Positions 15,549-19,195 of a stretch of DNA of 19,195 bases are shown piece by piece (positions within the stretch are counted from its first letter, which is position 1; every line of letters starts with the position of its first letter). The notes under the pieces were generated by a model. The model searched no databases. It saw only the letters and a list, made by a program, of their open reading frames with translations, and had not been told where the DNA came from. Source of the DNA: CAZCDS01 sp964497585 (GTDB lineage Bacteria; Desulfobacterota; Desulfomonilia; Desulfomonilales; Desulfomonilaceae); NCBI GenBank assembly GCA_964497585.1, contig CAZCDS010000094.1, positions 1-19,195 of the forward strand. Direction: 5' to 3'. Both the position numbers and the translations under genes were made by a program.

Positions 15549-17141
15549 TCACTCCTTGTCTACTCCTCTGAACCTTATCCTGAATTCCGTACCCGAGTCT
15601 CGAATGACCTCCACGCTTCCGTTGAGCTGCTCTGTGAAAATTCGCACGAGGTCCAAACCGAAGAATTTCGGGTCGCCTATCTCAATGTCTTCGGGAATCC
15701 CCTGCCCAGTGTCCGCCACGGTCAGAAGGGACTCGTCTTCGCCGCACGAAACCAAGGAAAGGGAGACTTGGCCTCGTTCCCCCTCCGGGAAAGCGTGGAC
15801 GAGGCAATTGGTCAGCAGCTCCGTGATGATGAATCCCAGAGGGATGGCATCATCCAAACTCAAAGCGATTTCTTCGAAATGGGTCTTTACCGCCGGCTTC
15901 GTGCCGGATGTGGTGTACGCATCCAGGAGGTAATCCACCAGCCCGATCACATAATCCTTAGCTTTGAGAGTAGCCAGTTGTTTGGACGTGTATAGCTTTT
16001 CGTGAACAAGGGCCAGAGACCTAATGCGGTTTTCAACGTCTCGGAAGATCTTTCGATGCTTATCATCCCCAACGCGTCTTTCTTGAAGCCTCACCAGGCT
16101 CTGGATCACCTGCAGATTGTTCTTGACCCGGTGATGAATCTCTCGCAGAAGGATCTCCTTCTCTCCGACAGAAGCTCTGATCCTCTCCTCAGCCTGCACT
16201 TGCTCGGTAATATCTTCGCATGTCATCAACTGTTCACCAGTTTCAAGTTGAACAGCTCTGAAATGCACAGTCTTCGCGGACCCATCTCTACACTTCATAC
16301 TGAAGATTCTCGGCCGCAATTCTCCCCGTTCCGACTGTTTCAGGTCTTCGAGCCAAGTTGATATGACTTGATGCCTGACTTCAGGATCGGGAAACGCCCT
16401 TCTGAACCATATTCTTCCGTTAGGGATATCCTCGAGTGTATAACCGAATAATTGCGTAAACTTAGGGTTGAGATAGTGATATTCGCCCTCCGTGCCGATC
16501 AGAACCATGCCGACCGGACTACTGCGGGCCAGGCACTCGAACCTGCTCTTCTCTGATCTCAGCGCCTCCTCTGCCTTCTTTCTCTCACGGATCTCAAGTC
16601 TCAGTTGTTCGTTAACCTTTTCCAGCTTCTCTCGGTGCTCTCGGCTTATGGTGAGCTGCTTCTTTTCCGAACTGAGATCTTCAATAAGTACGAGCAATAA
16701 CCTGTCTCGCATTATCCTGAGGCATCTGAAGGTGAGACGACACCAGAATTGGGTTCCATGCACTCTCAGCGTACCGAGGGCAATACGGGGCTTGCGGGTA
16801 GAAAAGATCTCTTCCATCAACGCCTCGGTTTTGCTCGCGGTGGAATCATCAGGGAAAAGAGAAGAGAACGCCTCACCTTTGAGTTCCTCAGAGGAAGGGC
16901 TCATTCTGCCGCAGGCTTGATTGGTGGTCACTATGTTGAGGGCTTTATCGACGAGCAACGCCGGAATGGGAAGCGCCTGCATCAACTTCCCGAAGGTGGT
17001 CTTCCAGATCTCCCCTCGGATATCGAAGCTTCCTGAAGCAGTGAGTTCACGAGTGAATACCCGACTGAGATCTATGGACTCGGTCGAATCTTCGAAAAGC
17101 TGATTTGTAGCAAGCGTCTGGCTCTCGAAATCTTCTTCCAT
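15549..17141 (-). CDS. Sensor histidine kinase, HisKA_2 type, partner of the sigma-54 activator
   Basis: 530 residues, ATG at 17141, with GGGGGGA 6 nt upstream. Residues ~20-160 are the sensor module shared with the hybrid kinase and the GGDEF-EAL protein (SIDLSRVF, ASGSFDIR, FSSLFPDD, LVLIEDLSSEKK). A coiled coil (~160-198) and a PAS domain (~199-315) follow. The dimerisation and phosphotransfer region reads LLREIHHRVKNNLQVIQSL (phospho-acceptor His336 or His337), the HisKA_2 pattern rather than classical HisKA. The ATPase has ELLTNCLVHAFPEG with Asn445 and DTGQGIP. No membrane segment is visible, so it is a cytoplasmic sensor. The 13-nt gap to the response regulator gene marks them as a two-component pair. 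It is the first gene of the minus-strand series. Confidence 0.93.
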   Translation of the reverse strand: MEEDFESQTLATNQLFEDSTESIDLSRVFTRELTASGSFDIRGEIWKTTFGKLMQALPIPALLVDKALNIVTTNQACGRMSPSSEELKGEAFSSLFPDDSTASKTEALMEEIFSTRKPRIALGTLRVHGTQFWCRLTFRCLRIMRDRLLLVLIEDLSSEKKQLTISREHREKLEKVNEQLRLEIRERKKAEEALRSEKSRFECLARSSPVGMVLIGTEGEYHYLNPKFTQLFGYTLEDIPNGRIWFRRAFPDPEVRHQVISTWLEDLKQSERGELRPRIFSMKCRDGSAKTVHFRAVQLETGEQLMTCEDITEQVQAEERIRASVGEKEILLREIHHRVKNNLQVIQSLVRLQERRVGDDKHRKIFRDVENRIRSLALVHEKLYTSKQLATLKAKDYVIGLVDYLLDAYTTSGTKPAVKTHFEEIALSLDDAIPLGFIITELLTNCLVHAFPEGERGQVSLSLVSCGEDESLLTVADTGQGIPEDIEIGDPKFFGLDLVRIFTEQLNGSVEVIRDSGTEFRIRFRGVDKE

Positions 17142-17173
17142 CTGGCTTCCCCCCGAAGTCGCCTATAGGGATG

Positions 17174-17205
17174 CTGTACTTTTAATTTATTACCGATTCT
17201 GTACT
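17174..17205. repeat. Direct repeat CTGTACT x2 upstream of the kinase gene
   Basis: CTGTACT occurs at 17174-17180 and 17199-17205, 25 bp apart, within an AT-rich stretch 33-64 nt upstream of the kinase start codon. The position suits a regulator site near the promoter. No clear sigma-70 or sigma-54 promoter could be assigned here. Confidence 0.35.
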
Positions 17206-17217
17206 ACCGCACGAAAA

Positions 17218-17640
17218 TTGGAAAGTAAAGCACAACTTCCTGAGTATCCGCGGGAGCCGTTGAAGCTTCTGCGCAAACTGCCGAAGGGCGTAGCATCATA
17301 TTGTCCTGACAGACATCGGGCCATTTTTTCAGAGTGGATTGACCGCTGGGACCGGACTATCGGAATATCTCGCTTTGTAGAAGAGCTCGGAGGCCTTACC
17401 GATCGTCACGGTAGCGACAGGGCCTTTGGTTGGAGTCATTGCGCCGGCAAGACCTGAGGGAACTGGTCCGTCCTGCTCCTGAAGACCAGCGGAGGTTTGA
17501 GGTGGAGTTGCCCAACGATCCGCGGCAGTTCTATTCTCTCTACAGTCTTCGGGTCGTGCACAAAGGCCGACCGCGAAGAACTCATCCCGTCGAATTCATG
17601 GACGATTATTCACGAGTCGTGTCTCATGACAAGTTCTTCC
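17218..17640 (+). pseudogene. Unrecognised plus-strand coding-like fragment, apparently frameshifted
   Basis: Two plus-strand open frames, from a TTG at 17218 to 17457 and from about 17418 onward, read like one protein broken by a frame change near 17420-17440. The first has protein-like sequence (LKLLRKLPKGVASYC, FSEWIDRWDRTIGISRFVEE). The second continues with RQDLRELVRPAPEDQRRFEV and PRQFYSLYSLRVVH. Neither part matches a family I recognise. It lies divergent to the kinase gene and next to a broken transposase, so it may be a relic brought in or disrupted by mobile DNA. Beyond about 17580 the frame runs antisense through the transposase relic and should not be trusted. Confidence 0.4.
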
Positions 17641-17830
17641 TTCCTCTATCCAGTCTCCTCATGACGACGCGAGAAAAATCCTGGGAAGCTCAGCGAGCGC
17701 TTTCTTCTCCCGTTGCTGATCATGTGTGCGCGTACGCGGTACACAGCGCCATCTCCGTCATCGTCCCCTCCCCCTTGACCGCGTCAACAGTAACCTGTGC
17801 CGTAACGCTCACGTCATACCTCTTCCTCAT
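17640..17830 (-). pseudogene. IS3-family OrfA (HTH transposase subunit) relic
   Basis: From an ATG at 17830 the minus strand reads MRKRYDVSVTAQVTVDAV, then KGEGTMTEMA, the typical start of IS3-group OrfA proteins (helix-turn-helix, DNA binding). The frame then breaks. HMISNGRRK, EKKALAELPRIF and SRRHEETG, each matching the expected next segments, occur in successive frames between about 17735 and 17650, with a stop just after. At least two indels and a stop therefore inactivate it. No OrfB (DDE catalytic subunit) follows. Inverted repeats were not found. Confidence 0.72.
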
Positions 17831-18025
17831 AACTTCTTAAAGAGCCTCATTGTCAACCTCCACGCTTTCTCCATCGACAAGGTTGGCGTTTCCACCTTAA
17901 TGCCCTTGTTTGTCGAGCTTTCGGCGTCCCTTATAATCTCCGAGACATTGATAGATTCATATGGGATATGTCCTCGGCATGATGAGGCGTAGAGCGGCGC
18001 TTTCCTCCATGAAATCGAGTGTCTC
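17831..18025. other. Short gap between transposase relic and tauE relic
   Basis: No recognised gene. The minus strand has an open frame from the end of the tauE relic to 17827 whose last ~45 residues look protein-like (ESINVSEIIRDAES, KVETPTLSMEKAW) but lack a credible start. It could be the tail of another decayed gene or a chance frame. Confidence 0.3.
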
Positions 18026-18818
18026 CTATATCGCCCCGATCCCCAGTGCCACCGACGAAACCAACAACATTGCCCCGACAATAACCTGCAAGGTCTTGAA
18101 GGTGATCTTCCTAAGTAGTCTTACACCGATGAACGATCCCAACCAGGCGCACAGCATGCCAGCAATAATTAAACCACTCTCGGCATGTTCTCCGAGCGTG
18201 GCGAAATGCCGAGAGAAGAACGTCACACCGTAGATGGCAAGACGTGAAACGTCGACCACTACCGCCGAGATCACTCCTGTACCGATGAATTGGTCTCTGT
18301 CGAGTCCGGCTCGGATGAGAAAAGCACTCCGTAATGCTCCCTGGAGACCGGACAGCCCCCCAGAAAATCCTGAAATTGCGCCTCCCAGAGGAATATACCT
18401 TTGGTCGAAGGCCAGGTCTCGGAACCTGGGCAAAAGCTCGATGAGGGAGAATGTGGCTATTAAGAAGGCTATAACGAGTTTGACGGCTGTTATTTCAAAA
18501 ACTCCGACCTCCGACACTGTAACGGACGAGAGGTTCCATTGCCGATATGTAACCCAGGACAAATGCTCCAAGTGCCGCAAATAGCGCCGCCGGCAAGGCG
18601 AATCTCACCACGACCTTGATATTCGCGTGTTTACCGACGAGCACTACCTCAAAGAGGTTATTGACCAGATGAACGACCGCAGTACCTGCCACCGCAACAT
18701 TGATTGGAAAGAAGAGCGCAAAGGCTGGCATAAGGAGGGTTCCCAACCCAAACCCGGAGAAAAGAGTGAGCGCGGATACGATGACGGCAACAGTACAGAT
18801 GACTACGTATTCAATCAT
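18026..18818 (-). pseudogene. TauE/SafE-family membrane permease, frameshifted in an A5 run
   Basis: Minus-strand reading from the ATG at 18818 gives hydrophobic segments and the TauE/SafE N-terminus (LFSGFGLGTLLMPAFALFFP, VAGTAVVHLVNNLFE), then stops after SVGGRSF. Removing one base of the five-A run at 18497-18501 (five Ts on the coding strand) restores RSFEITAVKLV. The frame then runs to the stop at 18026 through LGGAISGFSGGLSGLQGALR and later membrane segments, giving a normal ~262-residue protein with about eight helices. Members of this family export sulfite, sulfoacetate or related anions across the inner membrane; the substrate here is unknown. It follows the padR-like gene with an ATGA overlap. 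The single homopolymer indel may be a sequencing error rather than a true mutation. Confidence 0.85.
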
Positions 18819-19158
18819 GGCTCCTCGATGCGCTTTCCGACCTGTCGGTCTGCAGAGAAGGGGCTCTCATGAGAAAACAGTTCCCCAAAAAGTCCCCGGA
18901 CCTTCTCTCTTACCTCAAGAAGCGTTTGTCGTCCCAAATCGGTGGTGCTGTACACCCGCCGAATCTTCCCGGTCAACGAGTTGTTTCTCGGATTCCAAAA
19001 GACCCCTGTTCTCCATGCGGTGAAGCAGATGGCATAATGTGGCGGGACTCAGCTCGTATCCGTGCCTGCGCAGCACTCTTAGAATTTCCGGACCGAAGAT
19101 AGGTTCTTCGTGAGCGTGGTAGAGAATGTGAAGACGTATGATACCATCTCGCGTTCAA
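18815..19158 (-). pseudogene. PadR-family transcriptional regulator, frameshifted
   Basis: On the minus strand, GIIRLHILYHAHEEPIFG (from about 19145), then EILRVLRRHGYELSPATL and LLHRMENRGLLESEKQLV form the winged-helix DNA-binding domain of PadR-like repressors. The frame then goes astray. After one extra base near CCCGG (18968-18972), the sequence resumes as KIRRVYSTTDLGRQTLLEVR and REKVRGLFGELF, the expected wing and C-terminal helix. Its TGA (18815-18817) overlaps the ATG of the tauE-like gene, so the pair is translationally coupled and the repressor probably controlled the transporter. No good start codon exists in the first frame: an in-frame TGA lies just before the domain and the TTG at 19158 is in another frame. 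A further indel or upstream damage is possible. Confidence 0.8.
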
Positions 19159-19195
19159 ATGATGAATGTGATAGGGATCTCCCCGAACGTATGGG

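Noticed and set aside
1..19195. CRISPR arrays, tRNA or rRNA genes, c-di-GMP (GEMM) riboswitches
   Set aside because: Looked for regularly spaced repeats, tRNA-like cloverleaf segments and the GEMM core on both strands by eye; none found. A covariance-model scan would be decisive.

Overview
The window looks like chromosomal DNA of a deltaproteobacterium (Desulfobacterota; a Syntrophobacter- or Desulfomonile-like lineage is my best guess). This rests on moderately GC-rich DNA, the density of PAS-rich signalling proteins, a sigma-54 activator and PilZ proteins carrying a short helical N-terminal module that I associate with this group. No taxonomic marker gene is present, so the assignment is an inference.

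Nine apparently intact protein genes occupy about 871-17141, all on the minus strand. In order of transcription (right to left) they are: a HisKA_2-type histidine kinase (15549-17141); 13 nt later, a REC-PASx4-AAA+-Fis sigma-54 activator (12533-15535); after a long regulatory intergenic region, a ~26-repeat ankyrin protein (9325-12036); a hybrid histidine kinase with a C-terminal receiver (7200-9212); a small protein of unknown function (6688-7092); a double-PilZ protein (5058-6257); a PAS-GGDEF-EAL cyclic-di-GMP enzyme (2548-4929) closed by a clear intrinsic terminator; and two more PilZ proteins (1735-2295 and 871-1587). Together they read as one signalling island linking phosphorylation to c-di-GMP: kinases sense, the sigma-54 activator responds, the GGDEF-EAL protein makes or destroys c-di-GMP, and the PilZ proteins read it out.

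Two home-grown modules tie the island together. A ~150-residue N-terminal sensor module (SID/SIN...SGSFDLR followed by a PAS-like fold) is shared by both kinases and the GGDEF-EAL protein. A ~50-residue helical module (consensus around DIRaGMxDxxLMEKYxL) occurs five times in the three PilZ proteins and the small protein. Upstream of the ankyrin gene there is a near-consensus sigma-54 promoter (12305-12321), preceded at about -144 and -210 by two copies of a perfect palindrome, GAGCGATATCGCTC. That is the expected layout of an enhancer-dependent promoter, and it lies directly beside the sigma-54 activator gene, which itself has an unusual Walker B (Asn-Glu instead of Asp-Glu).

Both flanks are decayed. 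The left end (1-796) is a frameshifted, internally deleted IS1380-family transposase. The right end (17218-19195) holds unrecognised plus-strand coding-like fragments, a broken IS3-family orfA, and a padR-tauE/safE pair in which each gene carries a single-base frameshift. These single-base breaks could be true pseudogenes or sequencing errors.
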